Below are positions 24,974 to 34,000 of a stretch of 57,059 nt of DNA, in pieces. Under the pieces are notes generated by a model. The model searched no databases. It was given only the letters and a program-made list of their open reading frames with translations, and was not told the origin of the DNA. The position numbers were made by a program, and so were the translations under genes. The number at the start of each line of letters is the position of its first letter. Position 1 is the first letter of the stretch. Source of the stretch: JBFLYO01 sp040756745 (lineage in GTDB: Bacteria; Bacteroidota; Ignavibacteria; UBA10030; UBA6906); assembly GCA_040756745.1 (NCBI GenBank), contig JBFLYO010000027.1, forward strand, positions 1 through 57,059, in the 5' to 3' direction.

Positions 24974-25093
24974 GTGCGGAAAGTGGGTCTGCCCGCCGAA
25001 CGCACGTTTCTGCCGAGGAATCACGTTTGCCTTGTGCGGAAGGCGGGTCTGCCCGCCGAACGCACGTTTCTGCCGAGGAATCACGTTTGCCTT
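24974..25093. repeat. two 60-bp tandem repeats seeded by the tRNA-Leu 3' end
   Basis: Units 24974-25033 and 25034-25093 are identical except for two bases. Each starts GTGCGGAAGGCGGG (GTGCGGAAAGTGGG in the first), which is the last 12-13 bases of the adjacent tRNA-Leu, whose own copy follows in register at 25094. Each unit also holds a small GGCGGG/CCCGCC hairpin. There is no unique spacer, so this is not a CRISPR array. Confidence 0.85.
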
Positions 25094-25094
25094 G

Positions 25095-25177
25095 TGCGGA
25101 AGGCGGGACTTGAACCCGCATGCCTTTTGGGCGCCACCCCCTCAAGATGGTGCGTCTGCCAATTTCGCCACTTCCGC
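25095..25177 (-). tRNA. tRNA-Leu (anticodon GAG)
   Basis: An 83-nt cloverleaf with acceptor GCGGAAG/CTTCCGC and discriminator A, anticodon stem CCATC/GGTGG and loop TTGAGGG (anticodon GAG). It has a long variable arm and the T loop GTTCAAGTC. CCA is not encoded. The 3' end is duplicated downstream in the 60-bp repeats. Confidence 0.95.
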
Positions 25178-25261
25178 GCTGCCTGGTAGAGCCGGGAGAA
25201 GTCAGTACGCAGTAGGGAGTAAGGAGAGAGATGAGGGGGCTACTGCATACCGGGTGTTACA

Positions 25262-25290
25262 AATATACATAATGTCCACTCAGAGGTCAA
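25262..25290 (-). promoter_or_regulatory. sigma70-type promoter of tRNA-Leu
   Basis: TTGACC (25290-25285), a 17-bp spacer and TATATT (25267-25262) lie about 80 bp upstream of tRNA-Leu. The spacer to the tRNA (25197-25240) holds the AGTCAGTACGCAGTAGGGAG low-complexity repeat. Confidence 0.55.
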
Positions 25291-25307
25291 GGCCAAACCG
25301 ATCCTTT

Positions 25308-28300
25308 CTACATCCCCGGCCAGACAGCCAGCTTAAGGATCCTTCTGACACCAAGGTCCAGCACCTCCACATACGCAATATACATCCCCGGAGCCACGTA
25401 CGATCCCTTCTCGTTCTTCAGATCCCACCGCACAAACTGCGACGGGTCGTCCTTCACGAACGTTCTCGTCAGGATCCCTGAAAGCGTGAATATCCTGATC
25501 GTCACCCGCTGCGGCAGGTGGCTGAAGACCACGCTCCGACGCTCGATCTCAGATCCTCCCGGCACCAGACCCAGGTAGGGGTTCGGAAACACATTGATCA
25601 GGTTCACATCGGCCAGGGCGAGCGCGCGGTTCTCGACACGCGGCGGAACAGTAACGGTGAAAGTGTCCACCGGAGTATTGGCCTTTAGAGTGGAAATCCG
25701 GAACACAGTCCCGCTTTCGGGCATCTGTTGGGGATACGCTCCGCCAGCGACTGAACCGAAGTTCCAGCCGACGAGAACCATGCGTCGGAACACATCTGTG
25801 CCGGCTGTCCCCGGACCCAGGTACGCATCCTGATTAGCTGCAATCGATGCCTCCGCACCGGCAACAACGGCGTTATATCCTGCCTGACCCGGGCTCCGGT
25901 CAGCCGGCAGTACCCAATAAATCCAGTCGGTAAACGGGTCATCATTGCCGTCAGATATCGAATGGTCTGCCGTCCCCACCCCCGATCCGACGTCCACCGT
26001 GTCGACACCCCCTTGGGTAAGGAGGTTGATCTGGAAGTTCCCGTCGACGTCCAGGATGTTCGGGAACATTCTGTAGTCATCCGTTGTATCGATTGGCGTT
26101 GCGCTCCCTATGTTCCAGAGTTCAAACGGCACATCGATCAATGCATCACGCCTGGAGCCGAAGGTGGAGGGCACAAGAGCCTTCCCTCCCGTCGCTGTGA
26201 AGCGGATCTCAAAGTCTTGCGTTCCGATGAGTGACCAGCGCGCACCGCCTTGTGTTACCCGGTAGGTGAAATTGGCAAAGGTGGGGGACATATCCGGCGA
26301 GTACATCCCCGTGTGGATCCCCCAACCCTGTGAGGTTCTCAGCGTGCCGCCACTCTGTTGTACGGTCCCGTCGGGCCGGTCGTTCGTGCCATCGGGATCC
26401 CGGCCATCCGTGGTCGGGAAACCGCTCCCGGCAAACGCAAAGGCACTTTGCTGAGCCGGCACGATCGGTCCGGAACTATTCGCCAAAGTGAGAAAACTCT
26501 TGAAGCCAAGGGATGCCGTCCAGATCCTCCACTCGATTCCATCGCGGATAGCCGCTTCCTCATTTGGCGCAGTCTGGAGAAGCTCGTTTCGTGCCACGGT
26601 GTCTCTGACACCGTTCGATATTCGAACGAGATTCCACCAAATGGAGCTTGCCCTTTCCTCGAAGGTCACTAAATACTCAGCACCCCGTCGTGGAAGCGCT
26701 GTGGGATCTACGACCACTGCCTGAACCCCGCCGTCGCCGGGCCCACTGTGCTCGACCTGCAACGTGTCACCTCTCCCCGCAGCGTAGCGCAATCCCGGCG
26801 GCTGCGACTCGGGAACCACCGTGAGGATCCGCGGCGCGCTCTCAAGACATTTCGGTTTGACAATTGGCGAAGAATTGTATGCATACGCTGTGACCCCGAA
26901 GTAGTACGGAGTGCCCTGATGGAATGGCAAGCCGGTGAGCGCGTCTCGGTCGATCTGGTGTTTGTGGAAGATCCCGGAATCCTTCCCCTCCTGAATGAGT
27001 TTTCGGATAAGAACGCCGCTTGCCGCATCCAACACGTCGTCGAAGATGTTTGCAACACCGTCAGTCAGGTCGTAAGTTGCATGGCGAACAGCGTGCGAAA
27101 GATCCGCTGAGGTGTCCTTGAATTGGTACACGTTATACCCCTCAAAGCGGTAACCGCTGGATTCCCACCGCTCGATTTCTATCCCGGCCACAGTGTCAGT
27201 CCAAGTCAGGACTATTGACTGGTCGATGGCTGACGCCCTCACATGTGGGTTCGGCGGAGCCTGGGGCATGCGGAAAATCGATTCATAATGCCCGCGCGCG
27301 ATTTCGCTTTGCCAACGGAGGATGGCGACGCTGGACAACCGGTCGCCCCCCTGGGCAGCGATTGTTGCAATGACCAGTTCTTGGGTATCCTGGTTAGCGA
27401 GCGAAAAAGGACCTGTCGACAAAAGGATGCGTTGATCTCTGGGCACCCAGCCGTACGTTCCGTCAATCCATCCAAGCCCCGTGAGTGGGTCTCCGCTCAG
27501 GACAAACTTCGTCAGGGCGCCAGTCGTTGGGTCTATGATTGGCGTGCCATAGCGGGCGTCAAGGCCACTCATCAGATAGTACCAACTCAAGGCCTGCCCG
27601 GGGAACCAGGGGTCAAGGTAGGGTGAGAAGAAAGGGATCGCATCTGCTACGAATGCACACATGCCAAGATTCTTGTAACCCACCCTGTATTTCTGACGGA
27701 ACAATGTGGAATCGGAAGGAATTCCGGTGCGTACGAGAGCACCCTGAAGCAACGCGTAGCCGGCAGCGGGTGTCGCAATTCCGTATACAGGGTCTGCGGA
27801 AGGGCCATTATAGACATACCCAATAGCCCGTGCAACGTCACAGCCTGCATAATCACTTGCTGCACTACCAATATCCGGGTCGCTCCACTGCCCCAGGAAC
27901 GCACTGTCGAGTCCTCCCCCACTCTTGTTGATCAGCAGTGTGCTGGAGTAGACAATGTTGCCGATGGGCCCTGCTAGCTTGTATCCCCAGACGGTCCTGT
28001 GCAACTCAAGCCCGACGGGAGGGGAAGACGCAAAATTGCTCGCGCGAGTGGGATCAAGATCATTGGCAACATAGTAAAGGGTCTGGTCAGCCCCCGGCTG
28101 GCCGGGGACATCGATGGCCGGGTCATACTTCCCGTCCGAGTCAACGTCTTTGTATGGTGCTGGCAACCCATCTTTCGCGGGCCATTCTGCCCAGTCCTGT
28201 TGATAATGAGCGAAGAGAGCCTGTCCCGTCATCGGAGAATAGCGGTTGATGAGGTCGGCCTCAGACTCCATTTCGGACTTGACGGCATCGTATGATGTCG

Positions 28301-28751
28301 TTAGGCTCACATCTGGCCTGACTTTGTAGACCCGGTATTTGGCGAGCGACGGGTTGTCTGCGACTGCACGCTCTGCTTCAGTCGGACCCCCGAACGTGAG
28401 TATTGCCCCTGCCTGGAGTCCGTATCTGTACGCGTCACCTCCGACTTTCGGATCGACTCTCCCTTTATGGAATCCACCCCAGACAACCCCGTCCTCGAAA
28501 ATAGCGGTCTTCCCGCTCCCCTTCGGAAACTCCAACCCGGAGTTCGCCGTGGCAATGTTGTACGAACTGTTCCCGTTGTTCCCGTACCAGTTGAAAATAT
28601 TGTTGATCGTGAACCAGTTGTAGTCGTCGTTGGTCGAAACCTTGCCACGCGACTTGACAGAGTCGGCCTTCTCGGCAGAGTTCGAGGGGGAAGTATTGAA
28701 GAGGAACACTAGAAAAACTGCAGGGCAAAGCCCCGCGGTGGGATGTGTCAT
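25308..28751 (-). CDS. large secreted T9SS-type surface protein
   Basis: The 1147-residue product has a signal peptide (about 1-26) and a long beta-rich body. An FN3-like part begins near residue 495 (IVLTWTDTVAGIEIERWESS). The FlgD-like C-terminal module has NVFPNPYLGLVPGG and TIRIFTLSGILTRTF; its NPY variant replaces the usual NPFNP. Large proteins of this layout are common T9SS cargo in Ignavibacteria-like genomes, mostly without known function. It is a single-gene unit: a strong promoter lies upstream, and tRNA genes on the same strand flank it. Confidence 0.75.
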   Translation of the reverse strand: MTHPTAGLCPAVFLVFLFNTSPSNSAEKADSVKSRGKVSTNDDYNWFTINNIFNWYGNNGNSSYNIATANSGLEFPKGSGKTAIFEDGVVWGGFHKGRVDPKVGGDAYRYGLQAGAILTFGGPTEAERAVADNPSLAKYRVYKVRPDVSLTTSYDAVKSEMESEADLINRYSPMTGQALFAHYQQDWAEWPAKDGLPAPYKDVDSDGKYDPAIDVPGQPGADQTLYYVANDLDPTRASNFASSPPVGLELHRTVWGYKLAGPIGNIVYSSTLLINKSGGGLDSAFLGQWSDPDIGSAASDYAGCDVARAIGYVYNGPSADPVYGIATPAAGYALLQGALVRTGIPSDSTLFRQKYRVGYKNLGMCAFVADAIPFFSPYLDPWFPGQALSWYYLMSGLDARYGTPIIDPTTGALTKFVLSGDPLTGLGWIDGTYGWVPRDQRILLSTGPFSLANQDTQELVIATIAAQGGDRLSSVAILRWQSEIARGHYESIFRMPQAPPNPHVRASAIDQSIVLTWTDTVAGIEIERWESSGYRFEGYNVYQFKDTSADLSHAVRHATYDLTDGVANIFDDVLDAASGVLIRKLIQEGKDSGIFHKHQIDRDALTGLPFHQGTPYYFGVTAYAYNSSPIVKPKCLESAPRILTVVPESQPPGLRYAAGRGDTLQVEHSGPGDGGVQAVVVDPTALPRRGAEYLVTFEERASSIWWNLVRISNGVRDTVARNELLQTAPNEEAAIRDGIEWRIWTASLGFKSFLTLANSSGPIVPAQQSAFAFAGSGFPTTDGRDPDGTNDRPDGTVQQSGGTLRTSQGWGIHTGMYSPDMSPTFANFTYRVTQGGARWSLIGTQDFEIRFTATGGKALVPSTFGSRRDALIDVPFELWNIGSATPIDTTDDYRMFPNILDVDGNFQINLLTQGGVDTVDVGSGVGTADHSISDGNDDPFTDWIYWVLPADRSPGQAGYNAVVAGAEASIAANQDAYLGPGTAGTDVFRRMVLVGWNFGSVAGGAYPQQMPESGTVFRISTLKANTPVDTFTVTVPPRVENRALALADVNLINVFPNPYLGLVPGGSEIERRSVVFSHLPQRVTIRIFTLSGILTRTFVKDDPSQFVRWDLKNEKGSYVAPGMYIAYVEVLDLGVRRILKLAVWPGM

Positions 28752-28881
28752 GGCAATTCCACCCAGTGCTTAGGCTACTGAAGTACGGAAGGAACGGCGG
28801 AGGAGGTGCTACGAGGCCGGCATCGAGGGCCGGGTGGAGTGAAGATCAGGAAGCCAGTCCGTTGAGTTGACCCCCTATCTG

Positions 28882-28910
28882 AAGATAGAAGACCCGCGGA
28901 CGAATGTCAA
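28882..28910 (-). promoter_or_regulatory. sigma70-type promoter of the 1147-aa surface protein gene
   Basis: TTGACA (28910-28905), a 17-bp spacer and TATCTT (28887-28882) give a leader of about 125 nt before the ATG at 28751. I see no RNA motif in the leader that I can name. Confidence 0.6.
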
Positions 28911-28957
28911 GGAAGGGGAAGAGTCCACGATTCTGGATTGAAACCTGTGAGTTGTTG

Positions 28958-29029
28958 TGAGCGTGGATGGATTCGAACCATCGACCCTCTGCTTAAAAGG
29001 CAGATGCTCTACCCCTGAGCTACACGCCC
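28958..29029 (-). tRNA. tRNA-Lys (anticodon TTT)
   Basis: A 72-nt cloverleaf with acceptor GGGCGTG/CACGCTC (one G-T pair) and discriminator A, anticodon stem TCTGC/GCAGA and loop CTTTTAA (anticodon TTT), and T loop GTTCGAATC. CCA is not encoded. Confidence 0.95.
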
Positions 29030-29065
29030 GCCCGCGAACCGGTGGTGATCCGCAAGAACCCCCTC

Positions 29066-29094
29066 AAAATACAGAATTCTTCGCACCAAGGCAA
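29066..29094 (-). promoter_or_regulatory. possible promoter of tRNA-Lys
   Basis: TTGCCT (29094-29089), a 17-bp spacer and TATTTT (29071-29066) end 36 bp before the tRNA-Lys 5' end. The match is moderate. Confidence 0.45.
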
Positions 29095-29133
29095 GCGAAC
29101 CGACTTTCCAAGAGGGAAGATGGCGTCCGGCTG

Positions 29134-29355
29134 TCACATCTTCAGCAGTTCAAGAATCTTGTACATTAGGACGGCAGGCCAGAAGAGCGCTTTGAGGACT
29201 CCAAGCACGCCCCCCCAGAACGAGGCAGCAGTCTGGATGTAGTACACCGCCCCGCCAAGGAAGGCAAGACCGTATATCCCGCCGAAAACTCCGCCATCCC
29301 CGACTGCACGCTTGCCGTGCGGTGACTGTCCCGTGGTTTCCTTGTTTTCAACCAT
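29134..29355 (-). CDS. small membrane protein of unknown function
   Basis: The 73-residue product has a polar N-terminus (about 20 residues) and then two hydrophobic glycine-rich segments (GGIYGLAFLGGAVYYIQTAA and a second ending WPAVLMYKILELL). AAAGGA lies seven bases before the ATG, so the start is well supported. Short proteins of this general type are widespread, but I cannot name a family. It lies between tRNA-Lys and the amidohydrolase gene. Confidence 0.65.
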   Translation of the reverse strand: MVENKETTGQSPHGKRAVGDGGVFGGIYGLAFLGGAVYYIQTAASFWGGVLGVLKALFWPAVLMYKILELLKM

Positions 29356-29413
29356 TGTCGTTCCTTTCGAATCTTGTATTTATTTCAAACGCAAGTCTCC
29401 GCTTGTATTCCGA

Positions 29414-30283
29414 TTATCCGACGTCACCACGCCTTGCGCTTTCCCTGATCCGCCTCAGCTCCGCCTCCACGAGCGCGGGGTCGTCATCCAGGAAGTGCCG
29501 CGACAGCCTCCGTGCGCGCCTGACCTCCTCCTCGTCCACGTCCGCAACGATGAGGTCCTCCTCGAATAGTCGTGCCGATGCAAGGATCTCCCCTTGGGGC
29601 GAGACGACCTCCGACCCTCCCCAGAAATTCACGCCGTCTTCAAAGCCGACGCGGTTGCAGAACGCGATGTACACAGAGAGGAGCCGGGAATAGACCTTGT
29701 GGTTTTCAGAATTGACCGCGCCAATAGGCAGCCCTGGGTCGGTCCCGCTGAGCCGTGTGGGGCTTGCCACCAGAGCGATGATGACCATCGCCCCGTCTGC
29801 CGCAAGCAGATAGGGAAGTGGAAGGTGCCAGAGGTCCTCGCAGATCAGAACCCCGAGTCGGCCGAACGGCGTGTCGAACGCCCGCACTCCCACTCCGCGG
29901 CTGAAGTAACGCATCTCCTCAAACATCCCATAGGTGGGTGGATAGGATTTCCGATGCACCGTCTGCAACTCTCCCCCGCCGAAGTAAAAGGCGGAATTGT
30001 ACAGCCCGAACGACTCCCCTTCCTCCACCCCCCCGGCGATCATCGCAATCTTCTTTCCCTGTGCAACAAGCGGGGCAAGCGATCCCGAAGTCCGGCGAGG
30101 GTTGATTGCCAGGTTCCAGTTCAGATCCTTGATCGCGTACCCTGTCAGACTCAATTCCGGGAACACCACCAAATGGGCCCCGGCAGCTGCGGCACGGTCG
30201 GACAGGTTCAGATGCCGTTCGATGTTTGCGCCCAGATCCCCCAGGACGGGATCCATCTGAGCAAGCGCGATGCGGAACTTCAT
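29414..30283 (-). CDS. nitrilase-superfamily carbon-nitrogen hydrolase
   Basis: The 289-residue protein carries the nitrilase catalytic triad: Glu43 in FPELSLTGY, Lys112 in HRKSYPPTYG and Cys148 in GVLICEDLW. The CEDLW context and overall length resemble the amidase domain of glutamine-dependent NAD synthetases and free-standing predicted amidohydrolases. It should hydrolyse an amide or nitrile in the cytoplasm; the substrate is unknown. No synthetase domain is attached. It follows the response-regulator gene by about 30 bp and may share its operon. Confidence 0.88.
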   Translation of the reverse strand: MKFRIALAQMDPVLGDLGANIERHLNLSDRAAAAGAHLVVFPELSLTGYAIKDLNWNLAINPRRTSGSLAPLVAQGKKIAMIAGGVEEGESFGLYNSAFYFGGGELQTVHRKSYPPTYGMFEEMRYFSRGVGVRAFDTPFGRLGVLICEDLWHLPLPYLLAADGAMVIIALVASPTRLSGTDPGLPIGAVNSENHKVYSRLLSVYIAFCNRVGFEDGVNFWGGSEVVSPQGEILASARLFEEDLIVADVDEEEVRRARRLSRHFLDDDPALVEAELRRIRESARRGDVG

Positions 30284-30313
30284 GCGGAATCCGGAGGCGG
30301 GGGTACGGTGGGG

Positions 30314-30997
30314 TCAGGAGTCGGACAGGTCAAACATCCGGATGTCCTTGATGTACTGCACGGTCTTGTCGGTCTTGAGGTCCTTCATCTGCGCCATCTT
30401 CTTCTCGATCCGATCGAGGTTGTCCCTGATGATCGCCAGGTAGGTCGTCAGCTGGTCGCGCGGATGGGCGGAGGCGAGGCCGTCGACCGTCGTCCTCATG
30501 CCGTCGAGCGGTTTGCGGATCTCCTGCGTGATCCTGACCACCATGTCGTTGATCGCTTCGAGCCGCTTTTGTGTGATCTCCAGGCCTGTAAGCTGGTCGC
30601 GCAGCTTCTTCCGTTCGATCACGTTGAGGATCGTCCGGGGGAGCACGGGAGTCGAGATCTCTTCCTTCACGAGGTAGTCCTCGACACCGAGTTTCATCAC
30701 TTCGACTGCCAGGTCGAAATCCTTGTTGACCGTGAGGAAGATGACGGGGGTGGTAATACCCCTCTCCTGGAGCATCCGTGTGATTTCCAGGCCATTCTGG
30801 CCGGGGAGGAAGTAATCCATGAGGATCACGTCGAACGGGGTTCCCGACGCGAGCTCGTGCAGCGCCTCCGCTCCGTTCTCCCGCCATGTCACGTCGAACT
30901 GGCCCCTCTCGTACTTGCGGAGGAAGACCTCCACGAGGTGCGCGAAATCGCGGTTGTCCTCCACAAGCAGAATGCGGACGGCGCCGGCCTCTTCCAT
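30314..30997 (-). CDS. response regulator with degenerate DHp-like output domain
   Basis: The 227-residue protein has a complete receiver domain: Glu13/Asp14 acidic pair, phospho-acceptor Asp61 in VILMDYFLPG, Thr89 and Lys111. A helical region (about 125-227) follows instead of a DNA-binding domain. Within it, VVRITQEIRKPLDGMRTTVDGL aligns with the H-box of histidine-kinase DHp domains (SHELRTPL type), but the phospho-accepting His is Gln158. No ATPase domain follows. It starts 4 bp after the large kinase, so the two should form a pair. The output is probably protein-protein, not transcription. Confidence 0.9.
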   Translation of the reverse strand: MEEAGAVRILLVEDNRDFAHLVEVFLRKYERGQFDVTWRENGAEALHELASGTPFDVILMDYFLPGQNGLEITRMLQERGITTPVIFLTVNKDFDLAVEVMKLGVEDYLVKEEISTPVLPRTILNVIERKKLRDQLTGLEITQKRLEAINDMVVRITQEIRKPLDGMRTTVDGLASAHPRDQLTTYLAIIRDNLDRIEKKMAQMKDLKTDKTVQYIKDIRMFDLSDS

Positions 30998-31001
30998 CTG
31001 G

Positions 31002-34000
31002 CTACTTCGGAATGGTAAAGAAGAAGGTCGTACCCTCCCCCACGACAGACTCCACCCAGATCTTTCCGCGGTGGTTCTCGACGATCTTTTTGACGATCGT
31101 CAGTCCCGCGCCCGTCCCCCGGAAATCCTCCGTCCGGTGGAGGCGCTGGAAGATGACAAAGATCTTGTCGTAATGCCTGCTGTCGATCCCGATGCCGTTG
31201 TCGCGGACCGCGACGGTGTATTCTCGCTCACCGTCGGTGACTGAAATTTCGATGCGCGGGGCGGGGCTCCTGTTGAACTTGATGGCGTTCGCGATGAGGT
31301 TTCGGAACACCATGCCCAGCTCCGTGCGGTTGTACCGCACGGTTGGCAGCGACCCCGGGACTTCCACCGTGGCGTGGCTTTCTTTCAACGAGAACTCGAA
31401 GTCACGCAGCACGTTATCGATGACCGTCCGCAGCGGCAGGGCTTCCTGCATCTCCGATACGCGGCCGATCCGCGACAGCGTCAGGAGATCGTCAATCAGA
31501 TGCTTCATCCGGTGGCTCGCCTGGACGACGGACGTCAGGTACCCTTTCCCTTCTTCGTCCACCGTGTCGCGATAGTCGTTCAGCACGATCTTGCTGTACC
31601 CTTCAATCGTGATGAGGGGTTCCTTCAGATCGTGCGACACGACGTACGTGAAGTCGTCAAGTTCTTTGTTGCGGTGCTCGATCTCCTTCGACTTCGCGAG
31701 GGTGTCTTCGTACAAGAGAGCGCGGTCAAACGCAATTTCGATCAAAGTAGCGATACTTTCAAAGAGACGCAAGTGAGTCTGGGGATCGGGATCGGGCCGG
31801 AGCATCGCCAGCACGCCTGCAACCTTCTGCTTCACTCTGACGGGAACTGCGAGCAGAGGGATGCCCCGCGCACTCATCCCGGCAAAGGCTGAACCTTCCG
31901 CAGCGGAACGAATGCCGGGATCGTCAGCAGCCACATCCTGCTTAGCCCCACCAACACCTCTCGCAGCGAATTGCGAAACCAACGAGCCGTCGCTCCTTAC
32001 GCTCAGGTAGATGAAGTCATCAAACGTCAGCGAGCGCTGCAATTCGTTTCGCACGACACCAAGGACGGTCCTCGTGTCGAGGGCGCCGGTGAGTCCCCGT
32101 CCGATTTCAAACAGGAGGGTAATCCGACGCACCTGCGACTGCACTTCGCTGTATAACTGGACGTTTTCCAGTGCTGCACCAAGTTGGTTACCGATAAGCA
32201 TCAGCACGCGTTGTTCCTGGTCTGTGGCGGCGTGAGGGCTGGCAAAGGCAATGATTAAGGCGCCAAGGACCCGTTCCTTGCTGGTGAGAGGAATCCCGAT
32301 CAGACTCTGCATGCCGAGTTCGCCGAACATGGCCCGCCCCTGCGGCGTCACCCTGGCATCGGACGCGACGTCGCCGGCGATCGCCACAGGTTTCCCCCCG
32401 GTGATGATGGCCCCTGCCAGGCTCCCCTCACGGTCGATGACCTTCACTTCTGTTGCATGCCTCTCTGTGATGCCCAGATGGGAAGCAAGGCGCAGCCGGT
32501 CGCGCTCGTCACTGAGATAGCAGAGCACTATGTCGGCCTTTGACAGCCGCCTGACCTGTGCCGCCGCGACGGCGAGAACCTCATCCAGCTCCAGCGACTG
32601 ATTAATTGACGAGGCAACCGCGTTCAGCGCAACCAGTTCCTCGTTGCGTCGCCTGACCTCCTCCTCCGCCCGCTTGATTTCCGTGATGTCCGTCAGCGTG
32701 AAGACAAGCCCGGTGACGCGCTCATGCACCGCCATTGGCGTCACGGCCAGGTGGAACGACTTCCCCTTCTCGGCCTGCCCGAACACAAACTCCCGCGAAA
32801 ACTCCTTGAGGGTCCCGTCAAAGAGATTCGGGATAACGGCGGGAAGCTCCGCGCAGAGGGCAGGCTCGGCGATCACCTCGCCGAGCTGACGGCCGATGAT
32901 CTGTGACTCCTCACCAAGATCTGGAGTTCCCTGCAGGACGGCAAACTCGCGCCAGGCGGTGTTCACCTCCCTCACCACCGAATTCTGGTCGACGGTGAAG
33001 ACCACGCTCTCGATCGAGTCGAGGAGGTTGTGGATGTACGCACTGTCGTCCCTGACACGCTGGAAGAGCTGCGTCCTGTCGATCAGTGCCCCAATTTGGT
33101 CGGCGATCGGCTGAAGGTAGCTGAGCTCGTCGCCGCGGAACGCGGATGCACCTGCACTGAACACGTTGAACGTTCCGAGGACACGCTCGTTCAGCATGAT
33201 CGGAATGCTGATCTCCGACCGCATCCCCGCCCGCGCCGGAAGCAACTGCCCCGACTCACCCCTGGAGAGATCGTCGAAGACCATTGCCTGTCGCTCGGCC
33301 AGGGAGACCCGTGAGCTGCATTCTGCAAGTGGTATGACGTCACCCTGGCGTGGCAGCGGAAATTCTCCCCCCACGGAGGCATGCACCCGGAGGTGCTCGC
33401 GGTCGTCGGTCAGAAGGCAGACGTTCATGTGGTCGTACGCGGTCAGGCCTCGCACTTCCTCCGCAATAGTATCGAAGATCTGTGCGAACTCCACCGTGGA
33501 GTTGGCTTTGCTGATGATCCGGTTCAGCATTTCGATCTGACGCCCCTTGGCCGCCAGCTCGCCGGTCAGCCGGTGACGCTCCGAGATGTCCCGGGCCAGG
33601 TTCAACATGGCAACCGGCTCGCCGAGCGCGTTCCGGAGGAGCGTGGTATTCATGCTGATGGCGATCTTGTGGCCGTCATGCCGTTTCCAGGTCATGTCGA
33701 AATCGCGCAGGAACTTCTTCTCCCGAAGCGCCGCCAGCCAGACCATGAACCGCGGCATCTGTTCTTCGATCAGCCATGGGTAGGGGAAGTCAGTGCCGAT
33801 CACTTCTCCCCGCGCATAGCCGGTGAGCGCGGTAAACTCGCGGTTGACCTCCCAGACCTTCCCCCGGAGATCGCAGATCATCAGCGCATCGCCGAGGGTG
33901 TCGATGACATTGCGCAGGGTTTCTTCCGATTCCCGGAGCTCGCGCTCCAGGCTCTTGCGATGGGTGACATCGGTGACCGTTCCGACGACCCCCGCGATGA

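Noticed and set aside
24974..25093. CRISPR-like direct repeats
   Set aside because: The 60-bp units are contiguous with no unique spacers and derive from the tRNA-Leu 3' end.
24792..25145. Upstream extension of the FN3-like gene through the tandem repeats
   Set aside because: The extension translates repeats and tRNA-Leu sequence. The signal peptide and promoter place the start at 24791.
29594..31018. 474-codon plus-strand open frame antisense to the amidohydrolase and response-regulator genes
   Set aside because: Its product has no domain character, while the opposite strand encodes two clear protein families with catalytic residues. Long antisense frames are common in G+C-rich coding DNA.
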